From NCBI RefSeq assembly GCF_027352905.1, contig NZ_DAIEIF010000050.1, positions 1-64,000 of the forward strand: a DNA stretch of 64,000 bases. Reading direction: 5' to 3'. Positions 1-10,941 of the stretch are shown here, in pieces. Position numbers and translations under genes: made by a program. Origin of the DNA: Acidocella sp. (GTDB lineage Bacteria; Pseudomonadota; Alphaproteobacteria; Acetobacterales; Acetobacteraceae). A model generated the notes under the pieces. That model searched no databases and had not been told where the DNA came from. It was given only the letters and a program-made list of their open reading frames with translations. Each line of letters opens with the position of its first letter. Position 1 is the first letter of the stretch.

Positions 1-387
1 GGCTGCCTGGAGCTGTATCTGGCCGGCCCCTCGCTGGCGCGCGAATGCGACGGGCCGGGCTATCACGATGCCGGCTCGCTGCCCGAGCGCGCCGCCGCCG
101 GGGACGACAAGGCGCAGGCGGCGCTGGCCCGGCACGCGGACCGGATGGCCCGGGCGCTGGCGGTGATCACCAATCTGCTCGACCCGGATTGCATCGTGCT
201 GGGCGGCGGACTCTCCAATATGGCTCATCTTTATGAGACTCTGCCAGATCTGATGCGGCCTTATATTTTTTCGGATCAAGCAGCGCCGAATATCAAGAAG
301 GCGCGGCACGGCGATTCCTCGGGCGTGCGCGGCGCCGCCTGGCTCTGGCCTCAGGAGAGAGACGAGGGGGGCGGGCAGCCGAGATGA
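1..387 (+). CDS. ROK family sugar kinase, C-terminal part (5' end outside window)
   Basis: Frame 1 reads GCLELYLAGPSLARECDG...ARALAVITNLLDPDCIVLGGGLSN, typical of the ROK kinase C-terminal half. Confidence 0.8.
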   Translation, partial: GCLELYLAGPSLARECDGPGYHDAGSLPERAAAGDDKAQAALARHADRMARALAVITNLLDPDCIVLGGGLSNMAHLYETLPDLMRPYIFSDQAAPNIKKARHGDSSGVRGAAWLWPQERDEGGGQPR

Positions 388-1481
388 GCGAAGATCGCCG
401 CTGCCGCCCGCCGCGCGGCGCCGAACAAGGGCAGATCATCGGTGCCGAAGGCCTTTCTCACCATCGCCTCCTGGGCAGGGCGGTAGAGCGCGTGACGCTC
501 GGCGGCGCGGGCCACGGCGGGCATGATGTCCTCTGACCGTTCCACCACCTCCCCCAAAGTCCAGTGGATGAAATGCGGGTCGTCCCGCCAGCGCAGACGC
601 CGCGGATTGAGGAAGACACAGGGGCGCGGGGAGATCAGATATTCATAAACCTGGCTGCTGATATCACCGATATAGAGCGAGGCCGTGGCGGTGTAGGTCA
701 TGTCCAGCATGGCGGGCGAGCCGGTATCCACCGCGACATTGCCGCCCTGCAGCCGCCGGAGCCGATACCGCCGCGCGCCGAAATCCCGGTGAAACAGCTT
801 GATATGCGGCGCGACGAGAAGGTCATAGGCGGTCTGTGCCTTAAAGCCCGCTACCAAGGGTTTAAGGCACGCCCAGTAGGAGGACAGGTCTCCCCGGCAA
901 TGGGGGTTATAGAGCGCGAAGGGTTTGGCCGCGGGGTGGGCCTTGCGCTTCACCGCCGAGAAGATATCGAATTTGGGGTAGCCGATGATCTTGCGGCAGC
1001 CGCCGAGCAGGTGGCGCTCCAGATAATAGCGCTCCATTTTAGGGCCAGGCAGCAGGACAAGGTCGAAATTGCGCATCAGCGCCTGGTCCTTGACGTAGCG
1101 GTCTCCGGCGCCATGCTTGAGCAGGATCAGGCGCGGGCGGGTCAACCCGGCCGCTTTCAGAATACCGGCGGTGTTCTCGGTGGCGAGAACCGCGTCGTAG
1201 CCGTTCAGCTCGCTCACGTTGTGTCGGAGGATCAGCGTCCGCTCCTGGTCGTGGAGCTTGACGCGGTGGAGAAGCCGCGCCGGCCAAGGTTTCGCCAAGG
1301 CGCGGATGGGAAGAGCGGGTTTGCCCATGGCCGATCTGATCCGGGCGAGATGGGCCGGGGTATCGGCGAAGGCGTAATATTCGACCACCTCGCAGCCGGG
1401 TTCTTCCGCCAGAGCGCTGGCGACGGTGGCGCCGTGATAGCATTGATAGGGCTCGGCGACGTAGATGACGGCAATTTTCAT
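351..1481 (-). CDS. CDP-glycerol glycerophosphotransferase-like / glycosyltransferase-fold protein
   Basis: 376-aa ORF; ILLKHGAGDRY, YIGDISSQVYEYLISPRPCVFLNPRR resembles the C-terminal region of CDP-glycerol glycerophosphotransferase-like proteins. Confidence 0.55.
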   Translation of the reverse strand: MKIAVIYVAEPYQCYHGATVASALAEEPGCEVVEYYAFADTPAHLARIRSAMGKPALPIRALAKPWPARLLHRVKLHDQERTLILRHNVSELNGYDAVLATENTAGILKAAGLTRPRLILLKHGAGDRYVKDQALMRNFDLVLLPGPKMERYYLERHLLGGCRKIIGYPKFDIFSAVKRKAHPAAKPFALYNPHCRGDLSSYWACLKPLVAGFKAQTAYDLLVAPHIKLFHRDFGARRYRLRRLQGGNVAVDTGSPAMLDMTYTATASLYIGDISSQVYEYLISPRPCVFLNPRRLRWRDDPHFIHWTLGEVVERSEDIMPAVARAAERHALYRPAQEAMVRKAFGTDDLPLFGAARRAAAAIFAHLGCPPPSSLS

Positions 1482-1509
1482 GAGGGGCGGTTTGCTCGCG
1501 GGCCGGAAA

Positions 1510-2856
1510 TCATCTCGATGTTAATTCTATCGACCCGGCAGGCTGATTCAGCAACCTTTCTTGCGGCCCGCGCAGATAGAGCCGCATGCCGATGAGGCAG
1601 GAGAGCAGAATGGCGCCATTGCAAAGGGCCGTGCTGAGGCAGGCGCCGCCAAGGCCGAAGAACCGTGTGGCGAAATAGAGCGCGGGAAAATAGGCCAGCA
1701 TGACCGCCGCGCGGTTGCGGGTGAGAAAGCCGATCCGGCCCATGACGGTGAGAAGCGGCTCCAGCGGCGTGATGAGAAGCAAAAAAACCGCGGCCAATAC
1801 CATGACGCAGACATAGGAGGTGACATGCGGAATTCGGGCATGCGCCATCAGCGCGAAGATGGCCTCGCCCCCCAGCCGGGCGATGACGAGCAGAACCACC
1901 GACAAGGCGAGCAGAGCGAGGAAAATCTGGCGGGTCACGAGTTTGAGCCCGGCCCAGTCCCGCCCGTCCCGCAGCTTGACCAGCTCGGGATAAAGCACCG
2001 GGGTGAGGAGTTGGGCGGGGGCGATGATGGCCTCAGCGAGCTGACGGCAGATTTGAAAGATGGCCGCCTCCGCGGCCCCCAGCCCGCCGCCGACGAGCAG
2101 GGTGGCCAGATGGCCCGAGACGTTATTGAGACTCTGGTTGAGGCTGACGGCGCGGGTAAAGGACCATAGCCCGGGGCGCGACCAGCCCCAGCCGCGAAAT
2201 GCCCTCCGCAAGGAAAAACCGTGCAGTTTTTTGACGATGGCGAGGGAGAAGAAGACGTAGAGCGCGTAATCCAGCACAATCGACGCGGCCCAGACCGCCA
2301 GGAAATAAGGCAGGCGGAGCTGGAGCAGAAACCCCGCTGCCACCCCGGCGGTGCGCAACAGGGCGGCGCAGGTGTCGTTGATGGTGACGTAATGGTAGCG
2401 ATTGGTCATGCGCAGCACGCCGGCGCACCAGCCGGTGTACATGAACGGCGCGACGCAGGCATAGAGTTCCGCCATGGCGATATCGGCCGGGTTCCAGTGG
2501 GAGAGCGCGCCATAAAGGCGCATCCCCACCAGGCTGAACAGCAATGAGGCCAAAGCGGCCATCGCGTCCAGCCGGATGCAGAAGGAAAGAATGTCGCGCC
2601 ACCCCGCCACATCACCGCTCTGATAGGCCTGGTTGCCGAAATGGATCAGCGTCCGCCAGCTTTGCAGCCGGGTCAGCATCGAGCCGGTCATGGCGATGGA
2701 GTTGATGAGGACGAGCTTGCCAAAATCATCGAGCCCGAGGGCGCGGATGGCGAGCGCCACATAGGCCAGGCTGCACAGCGCATTCACCACCCGCCCGCCG
2801 GCGAGAAACCCGGCATTCTTGAACATGGAGGCGAGGACAGCGCGGTGACGGGACAT
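1510..2856 (-). CDS. Oligosaccharide flippase family (polysaccharide biosynthesis) membrane protein
   Basis: 448-aa polytopic ORF; MFKNAGFLAGGRVVNALCSLAYVALAIRALGLDDFGKLVLINS resembles the Wzx/flippase N-terminus. Confidence 0.75.
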   Translation of the reverse strand: MSRHRAVLASMFKNAGFLAGGRVVNALCSLAYVALAIRALGLDDFGKLVLINSIAMTGSMLTRLQSWRTLIHFGNQAYQSGDVAGWRDILSFCIRLDAMAALASLLFSLVGMRLYGALSHWNPADIAMAELYACVAPFMYTGWCAGVLRMTNRYHYVTINDTCAALLRTAGVAAGFLLQLRLPYFLAVWAASIVLDYALYVFFSLAIVKKLHGFSLRRAFRGWGWSRPGLWSFTRAVSLNQSLNNVSGHLATLLVGGGLGAAEAAIFQICRQLAEAIIAPAQLLTPVLYPELVKLRDGRDWAGLKLVTRQIFLALLALSVVLLVIARLGGEAIFALMAHARIPHVTSYVCVMVLAAVFLLLITPLEPLLTVMGRIGFLTRNRAAVMLAYFPALYFATRFFGLGGACLSTALCNGAILLSCLIGMRLYLRGPQERLLNQPAGSIELTSR

Positions 2857-3054
2857 TCGGCCAGAGTTTCTGATGGGCGGAAAGCCGTGGTGTTAAGCCA
2901 TTTTCCCCAGGCGTCAAGAAACGGGCTGCCCCGCGCCCCGGCCCTTGACAGGCGGGCGCGGCGGGCGCATGGCCTGCCCCGGCATAACCGCCGTGCTGCG
3001 AGGGTTCGCACCACGGCGCGTTTGGCGTTGTTTGGATTTTGGAGACCTTGCCGC

Positions 3055-4425
3055 ATGTTCGACGCGCTGTCGGGCAAATTCTCGGATATTTTCGACAGGC
3101 TCCGCCGCCGCGGGGCGCTCTCGGAGGCTGATGTCACCGAGGCGCTGCGCGAGATCCGCCTGGCGCTGCTGGATGCCGACGTGGCGCTGCCGGTGGTGAA
3201 GGATTTTGTCGCCAAGGTGCGGGAGCAGGCGGTGGGGGCGGAGGTTCTGCGCTCCGTCACCCCCGGCCAGATGGTCGTGAAGATCGTCAATGACGCTCTC
3301 ATCGAGGCGCTGGGCGGCATATCCGTTCCGCTGAACCTCAACGCCCCCGCCCCCGTGCCCATCCTCATGGTCGGACTGCAGGGCTCGGGCAAGACCACGA
3401 CCTCCGGCAAGATCGCGCTGCGCCTGCGCACGCGCGAGCGCAAGAAGGTGCTGCTGGCGAGTTTGGATACGCAGCGCCCGGCGGCGCAGTTGCAGCTCGA
3501 GCAATTGGCGAGCCGCGCCGAAGTCACCAGCCTGCCAATCATCCCCGGCCAGACGCCCTTGCAGATCGCCCAGCGGGCAATGGAGACGGCGCGGCGGGAA
3601 GTTTATGACGTGGTGATCCTGGATACCGCCGGGCGGCTCTCCATCGATCTGGCGCTGATGGAAGAGGTGAAAGCCATCCGCGCCGCCGTGAACCCGGTGG
3701 AAACGCTGCTGGTGGTGGATGCGATGACCGGCCAGGATGCCGTGACCACCGCCACCGCCTTCAACCAGGCGGTGCAGGTCACCGGCATCGTTCTCACCAG
3801 GCTGGACGGTGACGCGCGCGGCGGCGCGGCCCTTTCCATGCGCGCGGTCACCGGCGCGCCGATCAAGCTGATCGGCCAGGGCGAAAAACTGGACGCGCTG
3901 GACGAGTTCAACCCCGAGCGTATCGCCGGGCGCATTCTCGGCATGGGCGATATCGTCGGGCTGGTGGAAAAGGCCGCTGCCCATATCGACCAGGCCGAGG
4001 CCGAGAAACTCGCCAAGAAGATGGCGAAGGGCAAGTTCGATTTGGAGGATTACGCCGCGCAGCTCAGGCAGATTTCCAAAATGGGCTCGCTCTCCGGCAT
4101 TCTTGGCCTCCTGCCCGGCATCGGCAAGATCAAGCAGCAGATCGCCGACGCAAATCTCGACCAGAGCGTTTTCAAGCGTCACATCGCCATCATCAGCTCG
4201 ATGACCCCGCGCGAGCGTCGGCAGCCGGATATCATGAAGGCCAGCCGCAAGAAGCGCGTGGCGGCCGGCTCCGGCACCTCCGTGCAGGAGGTGAACAAGC
4301 TGCTCAAGCAGTTCGATGACATGTCCACGATGATGAAACGGATGAATAAAATGGGCGGGCCGGAGGCGATGATGCGCCAGATGCAGGCCGCGATGGGCGC
4401 CAAGGGCGGCCGCAAACCCTTTTGA
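3055..4425 (+). CDS. ffh: Signal recognition particle protein Ffh (SRP54)
   Basis: MFDALSGKFSDIFDRLRRRG..., GLQGSGKTTTSGKIA, DTAGR, LTRLDGDARGGAALS, methionine-rich M domain; ATG at 3055. Confidence 0.97.
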   Translation: MFDALSGKFSDIFDRLRRRGALSEADVTEALREIRLALLDADVALPVVKDFVAKVREQAVGAEVLRSVTPGQMVVKIVNDALIEALGGISVPLNLNAPAPVPILMVGLQGSGKTTTSGKIALRLRTRERKKVLLASLDTQRPAAQLQLEQLASRAEVTSLPIIPGQTPLQIAQRAMETARREVYDVVILDTAGRLSIDLALMEEVKAIRAAVNPVETLLVVDAMTGQDAVTTATAFNQAVQVTGIVLTRLDGDARGGAALSMRAVTGAPIKLIGQGEKLDALDEFNPERIAGRILGMGDIVGLVEKAAAHIDQAEAEKLAKKMAKGKFDLEDYAAQLRQISKMGSLSGILGLLPGIGKIKQQIADANLDQSVFKRHIAIISSMTPRERRQPDIMKASRKKRVAAGSGTSVQEVNKLLKQFDDMSTMMKRMNKMGGPEAMMRQMQAAMGAKGGRKPF

Positions 4426-4466
4426 TTTTATGATTTAAACCCGACGATTTAAACCAAGGAGTTCCA

Positions 4467-4811
4467 ATGTCTGTCAAAATTCGTCTGTCCCGCGCCGGGG
4501 CCAAGAAACGCCCCTTCTATCACATCGTCGTGGCCGATGCGAACGCGCCGCGTGATGGCAAGTTTATCGAGCGGGTGGGCACCTACAACCCGATGCTGCC
4601 GCAGGACCATGCCGAGCGGGTGACGCTGCGGACCGAGCGCCTGCAATACTGGCTGGGCCAGGGCGCGCAGGCGACGGACCGCGTCGCCCGGTTTCTCGCC
4701 AAGGTGGAGCTGATCAAGGCGCCGGCACGGACGGAACAGCCCAAGCAATCCGCGCCGAAGAAGAAGGCGCAGGAGCGCGCCGCCGCCCGCGCCAAGGCCG
4801 AGGCGGCCTGA
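4467..4811 (+). CDS. rpsP: 30S ribosomal protein S16
   Basis: [42 protein letters not shown]. Confidence 0.97.
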   Translation: MSVKIRLSRAGAKKRPFYHIVVADANAPRDGKFIERVGTYNPMLPQDHAERVTLRTERLQYWLGQGAQATDRVARFLAKVELIKAPARTEQPKQSAPKKKAQERAAARAKAEAA

Positions 4812-4827
4812 CCCGTTAGGGATAAGG

Positions 4828-5346
4828 GTGACGGAGAGGCTGATCCTGATGGGTGTCATCGGCAAGCCGCATGGCGTGCGCGGGCAGGTGCGCGTGCATT
4901 GCCACGGCGAGACGCCGGAGCGGCTCGCGCGGCACGTGCTGGCCGATGCCGGAGGCCGAAGCTTCGTCCTGGAATGGGCGGCGGATGGCGTCGCCTGGAT
5001 CAGCGAGATCGTGAATGGCGCGCCGCGCCGGATCACCGACCGTGACGCGGCGGCGCGGCTGACCAACACCCGGCTGTTTCTGCCTCGCTCCGCCCTGCCC
5101 GAGCTGGAAAATGACGAATTCTATCTCGCCGATCTCATCGGCCTCGCGGCCCGGGACGAGCAGGGCAAGACGCTCGGCAGCGTGGCGGCCGTGCTCGACC
5201 ATGGCGCCGGCGCCAGCCTGGAACTGACGGATGGGCGGCTCATCCCCTTCACCCGCGCCTGCGTGCCGGAAGTGCGTATCGGCCATGGCTATCTGGTGGT
5301 GAATCCGCCGGTGGAGGTGGATGCGCGGGAGGAGACGAAGGGATGA
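4828..5346 (+). CDS. rimM: 16S rRNA processing protein RimM (GTG start)
   Basis: [19 protein letters not shown]...; rpsP-rimM-trmD-rplS context. Confidence 0.93.
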   Translation: MTERLILMGVIGKPHGVRGQVRVHCHGETPERLARHVLADAGGRSFVLEWAADGVAWISEIVNGAPRRITDRDAAARLTNTRLFLPRSALPELENDEFYLADLIGLAARDEQGKTLGSVAAVLDHGAGASLELTDGRLIPFTRACVPEVRIGHGYLVVNPPVEVDAREETKG

Positions 5347-6053
5347 GCTGGCGCGCCGATATTCTCACCCTCTTTCCCGCCATGTTTCCCGGACCGCTCG
5401 GCCATTCCCTCGCCGGGCGGGCGCTGGCGCGGGGAATCTGGAGCCTTGCCGCCACCGATATGCGGAATTTCGGCCTGGGGCGCCACCGCGCGGTGGACGA
5501 CACGCCCTTTGGCGGCGGCGCCGGTATGGTGCTGCGCCCGGATGTGGTGGATGCCGCCATCGCCCATGTCATGCCGGCGGCGGATGAGCGGCCGCTGATT
5601 TTTCTCACCCCGCGCGGCGCGCCGCTGACCCAGAAACGGGTGCGGGCGCTGGCGGCGGGGCCAGGGGCGGTTCTGGTTTGCGGCCGCTTCGAGGGGATCG
5701 ACCAGCGCGTGATCGAGGCCCGGCGGGGCGAGGAGATCAGCATTGGCGATTATATCCTTTCCGGCGGCGAGCTGTCGGCGCTGGTGCTGCTGGACGCCGT
5801 GATCCGCCTGCTGCCAGGCGTGATGGGCGAGGAGGCCAGCGCGGTGGAGGAGAGCTTCTCCGGAGCGCTGCTGGAATACCCGCATTATACCCGCCCAGCC
5901 CTATGGGAGGGCCGGCCGGTGCCGGAGGTGCTGACCCAGGGCAACCATGCCGCCATCGCCGCCTGGCGGCGCGCCCAGGCCGCCGCCGTCACCCATGCCC
6001 GCCGCCCCGATCTCTACGCCTGCCACATTGCCAGCGGCGCCGCCGCGCCCTAA
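5343..6053 (+). CDS. trmD: tRNA (guanine-N1)-methyltransferase TrmD
   Basis: [76 protein letters not shown]. Confidence 0.97.
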   Translation: MSWRADILTLFPAMFPGPLGHSLAGRALARGIWSLAATDMRNFGLGRHRAVDDTPFGGGAGMVLRPDVVDAAIAHVMPAADERPLIFLTPRGAPLTQKRVRALAAGPGAVLVCGRFEGIDQRVIEARRGEEISIGDYILSGGELSALVLLDAVIRLLPGVMGEEASAVEESFSGALLEYPHYTRPALWEGRPVPEVLTQGNHAAIAAWRRAQAAAVTHARRPDLYACHIASGAAAP

Positions 6054-6080
6054 ACACCGCTTTCGAAAAGGACTGAACCC

Positions 6081-6464
6081 ATGAACATCATCCAGACCCT
6101 CGAAGCCGAGCAGATCGCGAAGCTGACCGAGACCAAGACCATCCCCGATTTCGCTCCCGGCGACACGCTGCGCGTGAACGTGACCGTGAAGGAAGGCGAG
6201 CGCTCCCGCATCCAGGCTTTCGAAGGGGTCTGCATCGCCCGCTCCAATCGCGGCCTCAACTCCTCCTTCACCGTGCGCAAAATTTCCTATGGCGAGGGGG
6301 TGGAGCGCGTATTCCCGCTCTATGCGCCGATCATCGCGGAGATCAACGTGGTCCGCCGGGGCGATGTGCGCCGCGCTAAGCTCTATTATCTGCGCGGCCG
6401 CCGCGGCAAATCCGCCCGCATCGCCGAGAAGGCGCGCGAGGTGAGCGAAGCCCCGGCCAAGTAA
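6081..6464 (+). CDS. rplS: 50S ribosomal protein L19
   Basis: [15 protein letters not shown]...[60 protein letters not shown]. Confidence 0.97.
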   Translation: MNIIQTLEAEQIAKLTETKTIPDFAPGDTLRVNVTVKEGERSRIQAFEGVCIARSNRGLNSSFTVRKISYGEGVERVFPLYAPIIAEINVVRRGDVRRAKLYYLRGRRGKSARIAEKAREVSEAPAK

Positions 6465-6524
6465 AACGGCCCCGCGCGGCGCGAGCCGGTTTTTTGAGCG
6501 CGGCGGCCCGCAAAAGCCGCCCAG

Positions 6525-6554
6525 GGGCCAGGAGAACTGCCGTTCTTCTGGCCC
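6525..6554 (+). promoter_or_regulatory. 13-bp stem / 4-nt loop hairpin in the leuC leader
   Basis: GGGCCAGGAGAAC-TGCC-GTTCTTCTGGCCC, one G.U position; ends 17 nt before the leuC ATG; not followed by a T-run. Confidence 0.6.
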
Positions 6555-6571
6555 TTCGCAACTCTGGAGGA

Positions 6572-7981
6572 ATGATCGTGGCCCAAACATTATTCGATAA
6601 AATCTGGGACGCCCATGTGGTGGACAAGACGGAGGACGGCACCTGCGTTCTCTATATCGACCGCCATCTGGTCCATGAGGTGACCAGCCCACAAGCCTTC
6701 GAGGGGCTGCGCATGGCGGGCCGCAAGGTGCGGCGGGTGGAAAACACCGTGGCGGTGGTGGACCATAACGTGCCCACCAGCCCGGAGCGGCTGACCGAGG
6801 TGAACGAGCCGGAGAGCGCGCTGCAGATCGCGACGCTGGAGCAGAACGTCAAGGAATTCGGGGTGACCTATTTCCCGATGTCCGATCCGCGCCAGGGCAT
6901 CGTGCATGTGGTGGGGCCGGAACAGGGCATCTCCCTGCCGGGCATGACCATCGTCTGCGGCGACAGCCATACCTCCACCCATGGCGCCTTGGGGGCGCTG
7001 GCCTTCGGCATCGGCACCTCCGAGGTGGAACACGTACTGGCTACCCAGACCCTGTTGCAGAAACCGGCCCGCAACATGCTTATCCGCGTCGAGGGCAAGC
7101 TGCCCGCAGGGTGCAGCGGCAAGGATATCATGCTCGCGGTCATCGGTAAGATCGGCACCGGAGGCGGAACCGGGCATGTCATCGAATTCGCGGGCGAGGC
7201 GATCCGCGCCCTGGACATGGCCGGGCGGCTGACCATGTGCAATATGAGCATCGAGGCGGGGGCGCGCGCCGGGCTGATCGCCCCGGATGAGACGACCTTC
7301 GCCTACATCAAAGACCGGCCCTTCGCGCCCAAGGGCGCCGATTTCGACCGGGCGGTGGAATATTGGCACACTCTGCGCAGCGATGCGGGCGCGCATTACG
7401 ACAAAATCGTGGAATTGCGGGCTGAGGATATCATCCCGCAAGTGACATGGGGCACCAGCCCGGAAACGGTGCTGCCTATCACCGGCACGGTGCCAGACCC
7501 CGCGGCAGAGCCGGATGAGGCGCGGCGCGGCCAGATGCAGCGGATGCTGGAATATATGGGGCTGGAAGCCGGGCAGCAGATCGCCGGCACGCCCGTGGAC
7601 GTGGTGTTCATCGGCTCCTGCACCAATTCCCGCATCGAGGATTTGCGCGCCGCCGCCACCGTGGCCAAGGGGCGGCGCGTCGCTCCCAGCGTGCGGGCGC
7701 TGGTGGTGCCGGGCTCCGGGCTGATCAAGCAGCAGGCGGAGCGCGAGGGATTGGCGGAAATTTTCACCGAGGCCGGGTTTGAATGGCGCGAGGCGGGCTG
7801 CTCCATGTGCCTGGGTATGAATCCCGACAAGCTGACGCCGGGCCAACGCTGCGCCTCCACCTCTAACCGCAATTTCGAGGGCCGCCAGGGGCCGGGCGGG
7901 CGCACCCACCTTCTCTCCCCCGCCATGGCCGCCGCCGCCGCTGTCACCGGGCGGATCACCGATGTCCGGGAGATGATCTGA
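6572..7981 (+). CDS. leuC: 3-isopropylmalate dehydratase large subunit
   Basis: [82 protein letters not shown] ribosome-binding site before ATG 6572. Confidence 0.97.
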   Translation: MIVAQTLFDKIWDAHVVDKTEDGTCVLYIDRHLVHEVTSPQAFEGLRMAGRKVRRVENTVAVVDHNVPTSPERLTEVNEPESALQIATLEQNVKEFGVTYFPMSDPRQGIVHVVGPEQGISLPGMTIVCGDSHTSTHGALGALAFGIGTSEVEHVLATQTLLQKPARNMLIRVEGKLPAGCSGKDIMLAVIGKIGTGGGTGHVIEFAGEAIRALDMAGRLTMCNMSIEAGARAGLIAPDETTFAYIKDRPFAPKGADFDRAVEYWHTLRSDAGAHYDKIVELRAEDIIPQVTWGTSPETVLPITGTVPDPAAEPDEARRGQMQRMLEYMGLEAGQQIAGTPVDVVFIGSCTNSRIEDLRAAATVAKGRRVAPSVRALVVPGSGLIKQQAEREGLAEIFTEAGFEWREAGCSMCLGMNPDKLTPGQRCASTSNRNFEGRQGPGGRTHLLSPAMAAAAAVTGRITDVREMI

Positions 7982-8595
7982 TGGATAAATTCACCACCCT
8001 CACCGCCATCGCCGCGCCGCTGGATATCGACAATATCGACACGGACAAGATCATTCCCGCCCGGTTTCTCAAAACCATCAAGCGCACCGGGCTGGGACGC
8101 AACCTCTTCGCCGATATGCGCTATAATCCAGACGGGAGCGAGAAGGCGGATTTTATTCTCAACCGGGAACCCTACCGTCACGCCGAGATACTGGTGGCGG
8201 GCGATAATTTCGGCTGCGGCTCCTCGCGCGAGCACGCCCCCTGGGCCCTGAAGGATTTTGGCATACGCTGCGTCATCGCCACCAGCTTCGCCGACATCTT
8301 CTATAATAACAGCTTCAAAAATGGGGTGCTGCCCATCGCTCTGCCGGAGGAAGCCTGCGCCAAGCTGCGCGCGGACGCCGCCATGGGAGAAAACGCCAGG
8401 CTGACCGTGGACCTCGCCCGGCAGGTGGTCATCCGCCCAAATGGCGAGGAGATTCCCTTCGAGATCGACCCCTTCCGCAAACATTGCTTGCTGAACGGGC
8501 TTGATGATATCGGCCTAACGCTGGAGCATGCTTCGGCGATCGATGCTTACGAGGCGCGGATGCCCTCCTGGCTGCCGAAAATTCAGGGAGCGTGA
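7981..8595 (+). CDS. leuD: 3-isopropylmalate dehydratase small subunit
   Basis: [46 protein letters not shown]. Confidence 0.97.
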   Translation: MDKFTTLTAIAAPLDIDNIDTDKIIPARFLKTIKRTGLGRNLFADMRYNPDGSEKADFILNREPYRHAEILVAGDNFGCGSSREHAPWALKDFGIRCVIATSFADIFYNNSFKNGVLPIALPEEACAKLRADAAMGENARLTVDLARQVVIRPNGEEIPFEIDPFRKHCLLNGLDDIGLTLEHASAIDAYEARMPSWLPKIQGA

Positions 8596-8599
8596 CGAC

Positions 8600-9703
8600 A
8601 TGATCGCCAATAAGACGATGTTGCTGATGCCGGGTGACGGCATAGGCCCGGAGGTGATGGCCGAGGCGCGGCGGGTGCTGGACTGGCTGGAGGCGAGCCG
8701 CCGGGCGAGTTTCCGCATCGAGGAGGAACTGGTGGGGGGAATCTCCATCGACACCCATGGCGTGCCTCTCACCGATGCGGCGCTGGCCAAGGCCAAGGCG
8801 GCGGATGCGGTGCTGTTCGGCTCCGTCGGCGGGCCGAAATGGGACAAGGTGCCCTTTGAGATCCGGCCCGAAGGCGGGCTGCTCAAATTGAGGGCGGAAC
8901 TTAAGGTCTTCGCCAATCTCCGCCCGGCCAAGGTGTTCGACGCGCTGGTGGACTCCTCCTCGCTGAAACCTGATCTGGTGCGCGGGCTCGATATCATGAT
9001 CGTGCGCGAATGCATCGGCGGCGTCTATTTCGGCGAGCCGCGCGGCATCGAGACGCTGCCAGACGGCACGCAGAGAGGCGTGAACACCGAGGTTTACACG
9101 ACGCCGGAAATTCAACGCGTCGGGCGGGTAGCCTTTGAGCTGGCGCGCAAGCGTCAGGGCCGCGTCTGCAGTGTGGAAAAGGCGAACGTGATGGAATCCG
9201 GCCTGCTCTGGCGGCAGGTGATGACGCGGTTGCGGGAGGAGGAATTTCCGGATGTGACCCTCTCCCACATGTATGCGGATAATTGCGCGATGCAGCTGGC
9301 CAAAAACCCCCGCCAGTTCGACGTCATCGTCACCGGCAATCTGTTTGGCGATATTCTCTCCGATCTCGCCGCGATGCTGACCGGCTCGCTGGGGCTGCTG
9401 CCCTCGGCGACGCTGGGTGCCCGGGAGACCTCCGGACGGATGCCGGGCCTTTACGAGCCGATCCACGGCTCGGCTCCGGATATCGCGGGCAAGGGTCTGG
9501 CCAACCCGCTGGCGGAGATTTTGAGCCTCGCCATGCTGCTCCGCCTTTCCTTCGGCATGGAGGAGGAGGCCGACGCCATCGAGGCAGCGGCGGCGCGGGT
9601 ATTGGCGAAGGGCGTGCGGACGCCGGATATCGCCCTACCGGGCCGCTCTCCCGTTTCCACCCGCGAGATGGGGGACGCCTTGCTCACGGAGCTCGGAGCA
9701 TAA
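8600..9703 (+). CDS. leuB: 3-isopropylmalate dehydrogenase
   Basis: MLLMPGDGIGPEVMAEARRVL, ADAVLFGSVGGPKWD, LYEPIHGSAPDIAGKGLANP. Confidence 0.97.
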   Translation: MIANKTMLLMPGDGIGPEVMAEARRVLDWLEASRRASFRIEEELVGGISIDTHGVPLTDAALAKAKAADAVLFGSVGGPKWDKVPFEIRPEGGLLKLRAELKVFANLRPAKVFDALVDSSSLKPDLVRGLDIMIVRECIGGVYFGEPRGIETLPDGTQRGVNTEVYTTPEIQRVGRVAFELARKRQGRVCSVEKANVMESGLLWRQVMTRLREEEFPDVTLSHMYADNCAMQLAKNPRQFDVIVTGNLFGDILSDLAAMLTGSLGLLPSATLGARETSGRMPGLYEPIHGSAPDIAGKGLANPLAEILSLAMLLRLSFGMEEEADAIEAAAARVLAKGVRTPDIALPGRSPVSTREMGDALLTELGA

Positions 9704-9758
9704 TCGGCGGGGCGGGGTTGCCTGAAAGCGGCGGTTCGGTTACACCCCGCGCCACGAC

Positions 9759-9835
9759 GCGCCCGTAGCTCAGCTGGATAGAGCATCAGACTACGAATCT
9801 GAGGGTCAGGAGTTCGAATCTCTTCGGGCGCGCCA
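9759..9835 (+). tRNA. tRNA-Arg (anticodon ACG)
   Basis: Acceptor GCGCCCG/CGGGCGC, anticodon arm TCAGA-CTACGAA-TCTGA, T-loop TTCGAAT, encoded CCA. Confidence 0.95.
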
Positions 9836-10227
9836 CCTAATTCAATAGCTTATGGGTAACTCACTGGAACGGCCAAACGGGCCGGATACCAGGGGGGATA
9901 CCGTTCTACCCAGAAACAATCTTGTCTCCGTTTTCGTCTACCCCGAGAGCCAGCGCCAGCCCTCAGAATGGGCAGGAAACGCGCCGCCTGGGGGGCCGGG
10001 TCACATAGCGAATTTGCTGCGGTAGCGGCGCTCGCCGTGCGATTCCGCCTTACGGGAAAGCCCGGATCGGGTTATTTTTTTATCGTGGTTCGATGGGATA
10101 CTTATCGGGAATGGACGCCCTTTGGCTATTCGGCGCTCGCGAACGCTATTGCCCCATACAGGCTGAATAGTACTTAAACAGTCCTCTCAGCCGGCATGGT
10201 CTGGTGGGTTCTGGGGAGAGCCGTTTG

Positions 10228-10941
10228 ATGGATTTCATTTTCATGCTGACCCGCAACGATCAGACCATAACCGACTGTCTGGATCTTTGCGAATTGATCC
10301 GCCCGCTGGGACTCAAGCATATCGGATTCAAGGATGTCGGCGTCAGTGTCGAAACACTGCACAGACTCACTGCCAAAATCCGCTCCCTGGGTGCCAGCCC
10401 CTATATGGAAGTCGTGAGCACTATGCCGGAGGCCGCGCTCGACTCGGCGCGCACCGCCGTAGCGCTGGGGGTGGACCATCTGCTCGGCGGCACCGAAATC
10501 GATGCCACGCTGGCGATTATTCGTGGCACCGTCATCCGCTACTACCCTTTTCCTGGCACGCCGCTCGGCCACCCCACCAAGCTCGCCGGCACCGCCGCCC
10601 AAGTCGAGGCGCAATGCCGCGTCTTTATGGCCAAGGGCTGCGCGGGGGCTGATCTGCTCGCCTACCGTGCTACCGAGGATACGCCGCTCAATCTCGTCGA
10701 GGCTGCGCGCCGCGGGGTGGGCGCGGGACGGCTGATCGTCGCGGGCAGCATCGACTCCGCCGCCCGTATCGCCAGCATCGCCCAGCGCGGGGCGGATGCC
10801 TTCACCATCGGCTCGGCGGTCTTCAGTGGCGCTTATTCGCCCCGAAAGGGCTCTACCCTGTCACAACTTGCCGATATCATCAGCGATTGCCACGCATTCG
10901 CCGCGTGCGCCGTGCCCCCGCCGGGACAGGAGCCCCTATGA
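10228..10941 (+). CDS. TIM-barrel-fold protein of uncertain function (HisA/NanE-like phosphate-binding C-terminus)
   Basis: MDFIFMLTRNDQTITDCLDLCELIRPLGLKHIGFKDVGV..., C-terminal LIVAGSIDSAARIASIAQRGADAFTIGSAVF resembles a phosphate-binding barrel end. Confidence 0.5.
   Translation: MDFIFMLTRNDQTITDCLDLCELIRPLGLKHIGFKDVGVSVETLHRLTAKIRSLGASPYMEVVSTMPEAALDSARTAVALGVDHLLGGTEIDATLAIIRGTVIRYYPFPGTPLGHPTKLAGTAAQVEAQCRVFMAKGCAGADLLAYRATEDTPLNLVEAARRGVGAGRLIVAGSIDSAARIASIAQRGADAFTIGSAVFSGAYSPRKGSTLSQLADIISDCHAFAACAVPPPGQEPL

Noticed and set aside
2641-3054. Upstream extension of the ffh ORF (594 aa)
   Set aside because: Real Ffh begins MFDALSGKFSDIF at 3055; the extension overlaps the flippase gene on the opposite strand.
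7396-8484. 362-aa minus ORF across leuC/leuD (also 33988..35529, 2914..4182, 564..1595 and others)
   Set aside because: Shadow ORFs on the opposite strand of clear coding genes in a GC-rich genome.
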